This document shows positions 1-7,367 of a stretch of 42,935 bases of DNA, in pieces. The position numbers and the translations under genes are program-made. The stretch is from contig JAFRDO010000090.1 of assembly GCA_017403825.1 (NCBI GenBank), positions 1 through 42,935 on the forward strand, given 5' to 3'. The stretch's first letter is position 1, and the number at the start of each line of letters is the position of its first letter. This stretch comes from Kiritimatiellia bacterium (GTDB taxonomy: Bacteria > Verrucomicrobiota > Kiritimatiellia > RFP12 > UBA1067). The notes beneath the pieces were generated by a model. It worked only from the letters and a program-made list of their open reading frames with translations. It searched no databases and was not told the origin of the DNA.

Positions 1-1
1 C

Positions 2-1627
2 CGCGGCGACAGGGGCCGGCGCGGTCCGGCGCCGGTCAACACGGCGGACAATCAGGTTCGTCCCGGCGGCGAGATTTCGCAGGCGGAAATGGAGGCTCGG
101 CGCAAGGCGCATGCCGCCTGGTCGCCGCAAAGCTTCGAGGTGGAGCCTGTTGAGGGCAAGAAGCGCTTTCAGGATTTCGGACTGCCGTCCGAAGTGATGC
201 ACGGCATCGCCGACCTCGGCTTTAAGTACTGCACCGAAATACAGGCGCTTTCGCTTGAGCAGGCTCTTGCCGGCAAGAACATCGCGGGCAAGGCCCAGAC
301 CGGGTCGGGCAAGACGGCGGCGTTCCTGGTCGCGATCCTAACCCGCTACCTGCGCACTCCGGAAAGCCGTGCGAAGGCCGGCGGATGTCCGCGCGCACTG
401 GTGATTGCGCCGACGCGCGAGCTGGTGATACAGATTTGCAACGACGCCGACGCGATCGGCAAGTACTGCAATCTTCGCTCGCTGGCAATCTACGGCGGCA
501 TGGACTACGACCGCCAGAAGCGCGAAGTCATGTCCGCCCCGGTGGACCTGCTCGTTGCGACGCCCGGCCGTCTCCTTGACTACGTGAAGAGCCGCGTCAT
601 CGACCTGTCTAAGGTCGATACGCTCGTCATCGACGAGGCCGATCGCATGCTCGACATGGGCTTCATTCCCGACGTGCGCCGCATCATGAGCCGTCTTCCG
701 CCCAAGGAGAAGCGCACCACGATGCTTTATTCGGCGACGCTTGACGACACGGTGATGCGCCTTGCGATGAACTGGATGGAGAAGCCGTACAAGGCTGAGG
801 TCGAGAGCGAGACGAACGCAACCGACACCGTCAAGCAGGTCGTCTACGTGATTCGCGCCGACGACAAGTTCAAGGTCCTGTTCAACCACATTGCGCTTCA
901 TCCCGACGCAAGCACGCTCGTGTTCTGCAACCGCAAGTCGACCACCGAGGATGTCTACGAGTCGCTTAAGGTGCGGGGAGTGTCCGTCGAGATGCTTTCG
1001 GGCGACGTCAACCAGAACAAGCGCCTGAAGGTGCTGGACCAGTTCCGGGACGGCGAGGTGAAGGTTGTGGTGGCGACGGACGTCGCGGGGCGCGGCATCG
1101 ACATCAAGGGCCTTGCATATGTCGTAAACTTCGACTTCCCATACGAGGCCGAGGACTACGTGCATCGCATCGGCCGCACCGGCCGCGCAGGCTCCACTGG
1201 CGTTGCGATTTCGTTCGCTGACGAGTTCGAGAGCTGCCAGATTCCGGAGATCGAGAAGTACATCAACGAGCAGCTCAAGTGCACGGTGATTGCGCCGGAC
1301 GATCCTCTTTTGCGCGACCTGCCGGCCAGGGGCACCAAGCTTGGCGCCGTTGACGCGGCGGCCAAGGCCGAGGTGGACGCCCGCGAGGCCGTCGGCGCGG
1401 AAGAGATCGCCGCCGCCGCCGCCGTTACCGGCATCGCCGAAGGACAGGCTAACGCCGTGACGGGGGACGGTTCGCCGGCTCACCTGCGAGTTGACGATAC
1501 GCCTCCGCGCCCAGTCCCCAGCTTCGAGCACGCCCTTGATCCGAAGCCTCCGGCTCCCGACGAGTCGGACGTCTACTCCAAGCCCGTCGAGCAAAAGACG
1601 AAATTGGAGGAGTTTACAATTTCGTAA
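2..1627 (+). CDS. DEAD-box ATP-dependent RNA helicase (5' end outside window)
   Basis: RNA-unwinding ATPase of the bacterial RhlE/RhlB type, acting in the cytoplasm in RNA turnover or ribosome assembly. From the ATG at 89 the usual motifs appear in order: Q-motif region (FQDFGL...TEIQ), motif I AQTGSGKT, Ia PTRELV, Ib TPGRLLDY, II DEAD, III SAT, then the second RecA domain with VFCNRKS, VVVATDVAGRGID and HRIGRTGRAG. The reading frame stays open upstream of 89 to the left edge and encodes an Arg/Gly-rich stretch, so the real start probably lies outside the window; the ATG at 89 is not a convincing start. The last ~110 residues are a Pro/Ala/Glu-rich tail without a recognised domain. The family is certain. 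The subfamily is not. Confidence 0.93.
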   Translation, partial: RGDRGRRGPAPVNTADNQVRPGGEISQAEMEARRKAHAAWSPQSFEVEPVEGKKRFQDFGLPSEVMHGIADLGFKYCTEIQALSLEQALAGKNIAGKAQTGSGKTAAFLVAILTRYLRTPESRAKAGGCPRALVIAPTRELVIQICNDADAIGKYCNLRSLAIYGGMDYDRQKREVMSAPVDLLVATPGRLLDYVKSRVIDLSKVDTLVIDEADRMLDMGFIPDVRRIMSRLPPKEKRTTMLYSATLDDTVMRLAMNWMEKPYKAEVESETNATDTVKQVVYVIRADDKFKVLFNHIALHPDASTLVFCNRKSTTEDVYESLKVRGVSVEMLSGDVNQNKRLKVLDQFRDGEVKVVVATDVAGRGIDIKGLAYVVNFDFPYEAEDYVHRIGRTGRAGSTGVAISFADEFESCQIPEIEKYINEQLKCTVIAPDDPLLRDLPARGTKLGAVDAAAKAEVDAREAVGAEEIAAAAAVTGIAEGQANAVTGDGSPAHLRVDDTPPRPVPSFEHALDPKPPAPDESDVYSKPVEQKTKLEEFTIS

Positions 1628-1643
1628 CTCGTTTTCGGGTGCA

Positions 1644-1660
1644 GTTACATCAAGTGTAAC
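1644..1660. promoter_or_regulatory. Inverted repeat GTTACA-N5-TGTAAC upstream of gdhA
   Basis: Perfect 6-bp inverted repeat about 45 bp upstream of the -24 element of the gdhA sigma-54 promoter. It could be an activator or repressor operator. No specific regulator can be named, and it is rather close to the promoter for a classical enhancer-binding-protein site. Confidence 0.35.
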
Positions 1661-1667
1661 CGTCTGG

Positions 1668-1701
1668 CGGGCTGACGTGTGGAAATGCGCATGTCAGCCC
1701 G
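1668..1701 (+). terminator. Hairpin terminator after the helicase gene
   Basis: A 12-bp stem (CGGGCTGACGTG pairing with CATGTCAGCCCG, one G-U pair) with a 10-nt loop is followed by an interrupted T-rich stretch (TTTGGCATGGTTTTT). It lies 40 nt after the helicase stop codon and directly precedes the gdhA promoter, so it probably separates the two transcription units. The T tract is broken, which lowers confidence. Confidence 0.55.
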
Positions 1702-1703
1702 TT

Positions 1704-1719
1704 TGGCATGGTTTTTGCT
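1704..1719 (+). promoter_or_regulatory. Sigma-54 (RpoN) promoter of gdhA
   Basis: TGGCATG-GTTT-TTGCT matches the -24/-12 sigma-54 consensus TGGCACG-N4-TTGCW with one mismatch and exact GG-to-GC spacing (1705 to 1717). Expected transcription start is near 1730, giving a leader of about 54 nt to the gdhA ATG at 1784. Nitrogen-regulated expression of glutamate dehydrogenase fits an RpoN promoter. The -24 element begins just after the terminator stem. Confidence 0.75.
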
Positions 1720-1783
1720 ACATCTTTTTAAAATGCATTGCGGCAAGTTGCGGTGCAACAGTTTCAAACAGAGAAAGGCAAAG

Positions 1784-3157
1784 ATGAACAAGTACATAAA
1801 GAGGGTAATTGAAGACGTCCGTGCGAAGAACGCCGACCAGTCCGAGTTTCTTCAGGCGGTGGAGGAGGTTCTGACGACGCTCGCGCCCGTGCTGGACAGG
1901 AATCCGCAGTACGAGGAGAATGCGATTCTCGAGCGTCTTGTGCTGCCGGAGCGCACGATCATCTTCCGCGTGCCGTGGGTGGACGACGCGGGCAAGGTCC
2001 GTGTGAACCGCGGCTACCGCATTCAGTTCAACTCTGCGATCGGCCCGTACAAGGGCGGTCTGCGGTTCGATCCGTCGGTGAACCTTTCGGTGCTGAAGTT
2101 CCTCGCGTTCGAGCAGGTGTTCAAGAACTCGCTCACCACGCTCCCGATGGGCGGTGGCAAGGGCGGCTCCGACTTCAACCCAAAGCAGAGTCCGCACACG
2201 CCCGGCAAGCGCTGCAGCGACGCGGAGGTGATGCGCTTCTGCCAGAGCTTCATGACCGCGCTCTACCATTACATCGGGCCTGACACTGACGTGCCGGCCG
2301 GCGACATGAACGTCGGCGGGCGCGAGATCGGTTATCTTTTCGGCCAGTACAAGCGCCTTGCCAACGAATGGACGGGCGTGCTGACGGGCAAGGGCCTCTC
2401 GTTCGGCGGCTCGCTGATCCGTCCTGAGGCCACCGGCTACGGCGACGTCTATTTCGCCGAGAACATGCTCGCCAAGCGTGGCGAGGCGCTCGATGGCAAG
2501 CGTTGCGTCGTGTCCGGGTCGGGCAACGTCGCGTCCTTCGCGGCCGAGAAGCTGATCCAGCTTGGCGCGACGGTGCTTACGCTCTCCGACCGTTCCGGTG
2601 CGATCTACGCGAAGGACGGCATCTCGGCCGACATGCTGAAGGACATCATGTACCTCAAGAACGTTCAGCGCGGCGAGTTTGCCGACTTCGCGAAGAAGAC
2701 GAAGGGCGTGACGTTCTTCAAGGGCGCGAACAGCTGGCAGCTGGCCGACAAGGTCGACTGCGCATTCCCGTGCGCGCGCCAGAACGAGCTGAACGGCAAG
2801 GACGCCGCATATCTCGTCAAGCACGGCTGCACGCTCGTCGGCGAAGGCGCCAACATGCCGTCCACGCCCGAAGCGGTCGAGACGTTCCTGAAGGCGAAGG
2901 TCATGTTCTCGCCCGGCAAGGCGTCCAACGCCGGCGGCGTGGCGACGTCGGGCCTTGAGATGTCGCAGAACTCCGAGCGCGTCAGCTGGACGCGCGACGA
3001 GGTCGACGCGAAGCTCAAGGGCATCATGAAGGCGATCCACGACAACGCCTGGGACGCCGCGGCGAAGTACGGCAAGAAGGGCAACTACGTCGTTGGCGCG
3101 AACATCGCGGGCTTCACGAAGGTGGCCGACGCGATGGTCGCCCAAGGCATCGTCTGA
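1784..3157 (+). CDS. gdhA: NADP-type glutamate dehydrogenase
   Basis: Converts 2-oxoglutarate plus ammonia to glutamate in the cytoplasm, the low-affinity ammonia assimilation route. The 457-aa length is typical of the bacterial hexameric enzyme. Visible signatures are RVPWVDDAGKVRVNRGYRIQ, the substrate pocket PMGGGKGGSDFNPK with its catalytic-region lysines, DVPAGDMNVGGREIGYLFGQ, the Rossmann motif SGSGNVASFAAEKL and a C-terminal NAGGVATSGLEMSQN. The ATG at 1784 is chosen because GAGAAAGG lies about 7 nt upstream and the family N-terminus begins there; a longer frame from 1679 would run into the terminator and promoter. Expression is probably from the sigma-54 promoter at 1704. NADP rather than NAD use is inferred from overall similarity. 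Confidence 0.95.
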   Translation: MNKYIKRVIEDVRAKNADQSEFLQAVEEVLTTLAPVLDRNPQYEENAILERLVLPERTIIFRVPWVDDAGKVRVNRGYRIQFNSAIGPYKGGLRFDPSVNLSVLKFLAFEQVFKNSLTTLPMGGGKGGSDFNPKQSPHTPGKRCSDAEVMRFCQSFMTALYHYIGPDTDVPAGDMNVGGREIGYLFGQYKRLANEWTGVLTGKGLSFGGSLIRPEATGYGDVYFAENMLAKRGEALDGKRCVVSGSGNVASFAAEKLIQLGATVLTLSDRSGAIYAKDGISADMLKDIMYLKNVQRGEFADFAKKTKGVTFFKGANSWQLADKVDCAFPCARQNELNGKDAAYLVKHGCTLVGEGANMPSTPEAVETFLKAKVMFSPGKASNAGGVATSGLEMSQNSERVSWTRDEVDAKLKGIMKAIHDNAWDAAAKYGKKGNYVVGANIAGFTKVADAMVAQGIV

Positions 3158-3172
3158 CAAGTCGCCCAGCAC

Positions 3173-4096
3173 TCACGCGTCCGCGCTGCGTCCCTGCCGC
3201 ACATGTGCAGGAACCGGTGCGGACGCATGCTGTTTGCGGTACTGGATCGGCGAAGCGCCGATGCGGGCGCGGAAGAACTTCGAGAAGTAGGAGTCCGACT
3301 TGAAGCCAGTCTCTTCTGCGATCTTGGCGACCGGCACGTTGGAGCTTTCGAGAAAGTGCATGGCGCGCCGGAGGCGCAGGGCAATCTGGTATTCGAGCGG
3401 CGCCATGCCGTTGTAAGACTGGAAGCATTTCCTGAAGAGCGAATAGCCCATGCCGTACTGGTGCGCCAGCGCGGGGAAGTCTACGACTTCGCCAAGATGG
3501 TGCGCGATGTGGAGATTGGCTCGGCGAATCTTGACATTGTAGGCGGCTTTGCCGTGCAGGTTCGCCGGGCGCTCGAACAGCGAGGCGACAAGAGCCATCG
3601 TCTTCATCGCGAGCGTGTAGGGGTGTTCGACGCTACTGGCCTGTATCTCGTCCACGAGTGCAATCAGGTCATGATCGAACCGTCCGTCCGGCTGAAGCCG
3701 AATCACGGTCGGCGGAGACCTGAAGAACGGTTCCGCAAACATGCGTTCAAGGAACTCGCCGCCGATGCCGACGTAGGCTTCGCTCCACCCGGTCTTTGGG
3801 TCTGGACGGTAGCGGTGCCACTCGCCCGGATGCAAGATGATGACGGTTCCTCCTTGCACGGGAATGCCCTTGCCGCGCTTGAACTCGATGACGCCCTTGC
3901 CGCTGCGTATGTAGAGAAGCTGGTATTCCCAGTCCGCTAACATGCGTCCGTTCTTCCATGTGAAATAGTAGTCGGAGGAATGGTAGTCATGCGGATACGG
4001 TTCGCCGGGTCCCGTGACCTCCTTGCCAGCGCCCGTGACGTAGATGCCGAACTGTCTCTGTACCTGGCCGATAGGGCAATAGTGTATTTTGTTCAT
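3173..4096 (-). CDS. AraC-family transcriptional regulator
   Basis: A 307-aa DNA-binding regulator, convergent with gdhA (15 bp between stop codons). Residues ~15-120 resemble the AraC-type cupin effector domain (YQLLYIRSGKGVIEF, then GGTVIILHPGEWHRYRP), which in this family usually senses a sugar. Residues ~205-297 form the double helix-turn-helix: first HTH around FPALAHQYGMGYSLFRKCFQ, second around VAKIAEETGFKSDSYFSKFF. GGGGAAA about 6 nt upstream supports the ATG at 4096. It faces away from the carbohydrate cluster that begins at 6.1 kb and is the only sugar-type regulator seen nearby, so control of that cluster is a reasonable guess but not shown. Repeated half-sites lie 140-200 bp upstream of its start. 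Confidence 0.92.
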   Translation of the reverse strand: MNKIHYCPIGQVQRQFGIYVTGAGKEVTGPGEPYPHDYHSSDYYFTWKNGRMLADWEYQLLYIRSGKGVIEFKRGKGIPVQGGTVIILHPGEWHRYRPDPKTGWSEAYVGIGGEFLERMFAEPFFRSPPTVIRLQPDGRFDHDLIALVDEIQASSVEHPYTLAMKTMALVASLFERPANLHGKAAYNVKIRRANLHIAHHLGEVVDFPALAHQYGMGYSLFRKCFQSYNGMAPLEYQIALRLRRAMHFLESSNVPVAKIAEETGFKSDSYFSKFFRARIGASPIQYRKQHASAPVPAHVRQGRSADA

Positions 4097-4233
4097 GATT
4101 TATTTCCCCAAAAGGGTCGCTGCATTTATGGTTGCGGTGAAGTATCCGCTGCTGGAAAGCCGAGACGCCATAGGGCGGATAATTCGTTAATTTATTCGTT
4201 TTTTCTGACAAACATGCAGACCACTCCTTTTTT

Positions 4234-4300
4234 GGACGTGAATGCATAAAGTATAACATTTCACGTCCGCCGAAGTAAACAATGCATGTTCGTGAAATGT
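4234..4300. promoter_or_regulatory. Three GGACGTGAAATGT-like half-sites upstream of araC-type gene
   Basis: GGACGTGAA at 4234-4242 is exactly inverted as TTCACGTCC at 4260-4268, and the same inverted block (ACATTTCACG, 4256-4265) is exactly repeated in inverse as CGTGAAATGT at 4291-4300. The result is three alternating half-sites with a shared core CGTGAA. Position 140-200 bp upstream of the regulator's start fits an operator array, perhaps autoregulatory. The regulator that binds is not known. Confidence 0.45.
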
Positions 4301-4430
4301 CAGAAAATGAGTTTTGACGTACTATTTACCTATGGTGCACTTACTTGAGTGACTTCTGCCGATAAACATAGCCTATCACCTCCTTATGTGATGTGCATTT
4401 TAGCATACTAAGTTGAGACGCGTCAAGTGT

Positions 4431-4536
4431 GATTCGTCTGTAAAATGCAAAAATGTCATTTTGCAGACGGATTATACTCGTGTTAGGCCAAAACATTAGT
4501 CTGTATTTTGACATTTTTACAATTTGCAGACGAATT
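4431..4536. repeat. Three copies of a 17-bp CATTTTGCAGACGAATT-type repeat; hairpin
   Basis: Copies are CATTTTACAGACGAATC (minus strand, 4431-4447), CATTTTGCAGACGGATT (plus, 4457-4473) and CAATTTGCAGACGAATT (plus, 4520-4536). A poorer inverted copy at about 4498-4510 faces the third. The first two form a stem of about 13 bp (up to 17 with wobble pairs) around a 9-nt loop. No gene lies in 4097-4706. Possible roles are an operator array or the end of a mobile element. The stretch is clearly more AT-rich than the flanks. Confidence 0.6.
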
Positions 4537-4556
4537 ACTCTGTCTGGCAGGGTGAA

Positions 4557-4658
4557 AATCTTGAAAAGGTGTAGTTTCTGTGTGTCAATAAATCTTGAGA
4601 AGGTGTAGATTCTGGTGCTTGAAAAATCTTGAATTGGTGCAACTTGCCATTGTGCATG
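4557..4658 (+). repeat. Three tandem 34-bp degenerate repeats before the AAA/DUF4143 gene
   Basis: Units start at 4557, 4591 and 4625, exactly 34 bp apart, each opening with AATCTTGA followed by an AAGGTGTAG-like segment (third unit TTGGTGCAA). The first two units are alike over most of their length and the third has diverged. The third unit runs into the -35 region of the promoter of the downstream ATPase gene. Three head-to-tail units could bind a regulator or be an unstable minisatellite. There are no spacers of CRISPR type. Confidence 0.65.
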
Positions 4659-4678
4659 TCGGCGGAATATGATATAAT
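4650..4678 (+). promoter_or_regulatory. Promoter of the AAA/DUF4143 gene
   Basis: TTGTGC (4650-4655) and TATAAT (4673-4678) with a 17-bp spacer. The predicted start near 4685 gives a leader of roughly 22 nt carrying AAAGGGA before the ATG at 4707. Confidence 0.6.
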
Positions 4679-4706
4679 ATGCAGCAAAACAAAGGGAACT
4701 ACTGGA

Positions 4707-6068
4707 ATGAGACGAAAAATCTACGATGTTCTTCTGGATTGGAAGAAGACCAGCGATGGGAAGTCGGCAATCATGCTTGACGGAGCTCGTCGTGTGGGTA
4801 AGAGCTACATCGCAGAAGAGTTTGCGAGACGGGAATATGCTGCATATCTGCTTATCGACTTTTCAACCATCAAGCCAAAGGTGAAAAGATATTTCAATGA
4901 CTATATTGGTGACCTTGACAAGTTCTTCATGTATCTTTTTACGGAATTTCATGTTAATCTTCCAAAAGGTGACAGCCTTGTTATATTTGACGAGGTGCAG
5001 AAATTTCCACGGGCAAGGGAAGCGATTAAACATCTGGTGAAGGATGGCCGCTATCATTACCTTGAGACAGGTTCGTTGATATCCATAAACAGGAATGTCA
5101 GGGATATCGTCATACCTTCCGAAGAGCGGCGAGTGAAGATGTATCCAATGGATTTCGAAGAGTTTTTGTGGGCGAGCGGCAACGAGATGGCCATGCCGCT
5201 GATTGCGAAGTGCTTTCGCGAAAAAACGCCGCTTGGGCGCGAAATGAACGACACGTTGATGGATCTGTTCAGGCAATACCTTGTCGTAGGAGGAATGCCT
5301 CAGGCTGTTGCTGAGTTCAACTCATCGCACAATCTTGGACGGGTTGATGCGGTGAAGCGCGACATCCTCGCACTCTACAGGGCCGACATAAACAAGTATG
5401 GCGGTGCGCTTCGGCACAAGGTTGCCGCCATTTTCAATGCGATACCATCTCAACTTTCAAGGCATGAGAAGAAGTTTGTGCTGTCAGATGTCGAGTCGGG
5501 CGCCAAGATGCGAGACTACGAGTCTGCTTTCGAGTGGTTGAAAGAGGCGATGACGGTGAATGTGGCGTATGCTGCTAGTGAACCTAACGTAGGATTCAAT
5601 CTTAACTCCAATCGTACTGCGCTTAAGTGCTATCTCGCTGACACTGGTCTTCTTGTAAGCATGGCGTTTGATGAGAACGCGATTCTGGCCGAAGACATAC
5701 ACAATCGATTGCTTTCAGAGCGTATTGAAATCAACGAGGGGATGATAGCCGAGAATGCCGTAGCGCAGATGATAAGGGATGCGGGTCATGCGCCGTACTT
5801 TTACGTAAGCTCAGATCGCAACGATGCCCAGAACAGAATGGAGATTGACTTTCTTGTTGACAAGCCTTCGCTTGCCAGACGGCACAACGTTTCCCCCGTG
5901 GAAGTCAAGAGCGGTCGCAACTACACGTTCAATTCTCTGAGGAAGTATTGCGCCAAGTTCAAGAACTTCCTTTCGACTTCGTATCTTATTCACGACAAAG
6001 ACTACGCAGAAAGAGACGGAGTTGTTTTCATTCCGTTTTACATGACGCCATTTGTCGTGACGGGATAA
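4707..6068 (+). CDS. AAA-type ATPase with DUF4143 domain
   Basis: A 453-aa P-loop ATPase of the AAA_14/DUF4143 group, common in gut anaerobes, with no firmly known function. Walker A is GARRVGKS (residues 26-33) and Walker B is LVIFDE (91-96). A LETGSLISINRN sensor-like strand follows, and the C-terminal half carries YLADTGLLVSMAF, then an acidic/EVKSG pattern (EIDFLVDK...VEVKSG) reminiscent of the PD-(D/E)xK nuclease fold. The ATG at 4707 has AAAGGGA upstream; an earlier in-frame start would lie within the repeats and promoter. Codon use and base composition are visibly more AT-rich than in the neighbouring genes, suggesting acquisition by transfer. A truncated ATPase of a related but different group lies at 20.1-20.7 kb. 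Confidence 0.88.
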   Translation: MRRKIYDVLLDWKKTSDGKSAIMLDGARRVGKSYIAEEFARREYAAYLLIDFSTIKPKVKRYFNDYIGDLDKFFMYLFTEFHVNLPKGDSLVIFDEVQKFPRAREAIKHLVKDGRYHYLETGSLISINRNVRDIVIPSEERRVKMYPMDFEEFLWASGNEMAMPLIAKCFREKTPLGREMNDTLMDLFRQYLVVGGMPQAVAEFNSSHNLGRVDAVKRDILALYRADINKYGGALRHKVAAIFNAIPSQLSRHEKKFVLSDVESGAKMRDYESAFEWLKEAMTVNVAYAASEPNVGFNLNSNRTALKCYLADTGLLVSMAFDENAILAEDIHNRLLSERIEINEGMIAENAVAQMIRDAGHAPYFYVSSDRNDAQNRMEIDFLVDKPSLARRHNVSPVEVKSGRNYTFNSLRKYCAKFKNFLSTSYLIHDKDYAERDGVVFIPFYMTPFVVTG

Positions 6069-6123
6069 AAAGCCAAGATTTCACCGACGTATCAAATAGT
6101 ACAAGTCGCGGCAAATTGTTATA

Positions 6124-6153
6124 TTGATTCCGAACGCCGCATTTAGGTATAAT
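6124..6153 (+). promoter_or_regulatory. Promoter at the head of the carbohydrate gene run
   Basis: TTGATT (6124-6129), 18-bp spacer, TATAAT (6148-6153). This is the only convincing promoter between the ATPase stop at 6068 and the first GH99-like gene at 6192. It probably drives the coupled genes that follow. Confidence 0.5.
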
Positions 6154-6191
6154 AATATGCGCCATAACAAGAAAGGCTCATAAGGACAAGC

Positions 6192-7367
6192 ATGTATCAT
6201 AAAGTAGAAATACTGCTGTTTGCGGCGGTTGCGGCGCTTGCATACTGTGCCACGGCATCGGAATACGACGTCGCGGCGTATGTGTGGCCGGCGTATCAGC
6301 CGGAGCCGCGCTGGGCGGAGCTCGGAATCTTCAAGGCCGGCAAGGGCGAATGGCAGAACGTCTGGGAGGCTGTGCCGAAGTGGGAAGGGCACCGCCAGCC
6401 GCTCGTTCCGCTCTGGGGATATGAGAACGAGGCCGATCCTAAGGTCGTCGAGAAGAAGATCGACGCTGCCGTCTCCTATGGCGTGAACGTGTTCATCTAC
6501 GATTGGTATTGGTACGGTGGACGTCCTTTCCTTGAAGATGCGCTCAATAAGGGTTTTCTTGGCGCGGCGAACAACGAGAAGATGAAGTTCTTCATCATGT
6601 GGGCGAACCACAATGTCGTCAAGCTGTGGGACAACAAGGTCGCCGACAAGGAATGGAACAAGCCGATCTGGCGCGCAGGCGTCGACGCGGAGGAGTTCAG
6701 GAAGATTTCGCGCCGCTGGATCGAGATGTACTTCTCGCGCCCGAACTACTACCGAATCGGCGGCAAGCCCGTCTTGATGATCTACGAGGTCGCGACATTC
6801 ATCGACGGCCTCGGCGGAATCGAAAAAGCCGCAGCCGCGCTTGCCGGATTCCGCGCAGAGTGCGCAAAGGCCGGCTTCGGCGGAGCGCACATCATGGCCT
6901 GCGACGTCGGGCTGAACAGGGACATGGTCGAGAAGCTCGGCATCGACTCCGCGACGATCTACAACTTCGTGCATTGGGCGAGCACGGACACCGCTCCCGA
7001 CTACACCGAATGGACGAAGAAGGGCGCGGCTCGCTTCGACGCGGCGCAGAAGGAACTCGGCCTCGGCATGTACTTCGCCCATGCGTCCGTCGGCTGGGAC
7101 ACGAATCCGCGCTTCCCGGTCCAGTGCCGCCTTTCGATTGCGAAGGACAACACCCCCGCGAATTTCGCGGCGGCGCTTCGCCGCGCCAAGGACTGGACTG
7201 ACCGCAACGCCAAGCCTGGCATGCCGAAGCTCATCACCGTCAACTCGTGGAACGAATGGACGGAAGGCTCGTATCTCGAGCCGGACACTCATTACAAGTT
7301 CGGCTATCTCGAGGCAATCAAAAAGGTTTTTGAAACGACTGACAAAACAGGAAAGGAAGTCAAGTAA
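6192..7367 (+). CDS. Secreted GH99/WbsX-like glycan-processing protein
   Basis: A 391-aa exported protein. Residues 1-23 form a signal peptide (LLFAAVAALAYCATAS), and the rest is the GH99-like/WbsX domain: DVAAYVWPAYQPEPRW at the N-terminus, NVFIYDWYWYGG, FFIMWANHN, YYRIGGKPVLMIYE, and near the end the hallmark SWNEWTEGSYLEPD with the two Glu residues typical of the family. GH99 enzymes cleave alpha-mannosidic linkages, but WbsX-like relatives are of unproven activity, so the substrate is unknown. It is the first gene of the run; its TAA overlaps the next ATG by one base. AAGG upstream supports the start. Its first ~100 codons recur in a broken copy at 22.7-23.0 kb. Confidence 0.85.
   Translation: MYHKVEILLFAAVAALAYCATASEYDVAAYVWPAYQPEPRWAELGIFKAGKGEWQNVWEAVPKWEGHRQPLVPLWGYENEADPKVVEKKIDAAVSYGVNVFIYDWYWYGGRPFLEDALNKGFLGAANNEKMKFFIMWANHNVVKLWDNKVADKEWNKPIWRAGVDAEEFRKISRRWIEMYFSRPNYYRIGGKPVLMIYEVATFIDGLGGIEKAAAALAGFRAECAKAGFGGAHIMACDVGLNRDMVEKLGIDSATIYNFVHWASTDTAPDYTEWTKKGAARFDAAQKELGLGMYFAHASVGWDTNPRFPVQCRLSIAKDNTPANFAAALRRAKDWTDRNAKPGMPKLITVNSWNEWTEGSYLEPDTHYKFGYLEAIKKVFETTDKTGKEVK

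Noticed and set aside
338..1594. Long minus-strand open frame opposite the helicase, with similar long antisense frames opposite gdhA, the 867-aa gene, the hydrolases and uvrB
   Set aside because: Expected in GC-rich DNA with biased third positions. Compositions are Arg/Ala/His/Val-rich with no motif, start context or homologous pattern, and the plus strand carries well-recognised genes.
1679..1783. Upstream extension of gdhA to an earlier ATG
   Set aside because: It would span the terminator stem and the sigma-54 promoter, and the extra residues do not resemble the family N-terminus.
4557..4658. 34-bp repeats as a small CRISPR array
   Set aside because: Units are contiguous with no spacers, repeats are degenerate and no cas gene is present.
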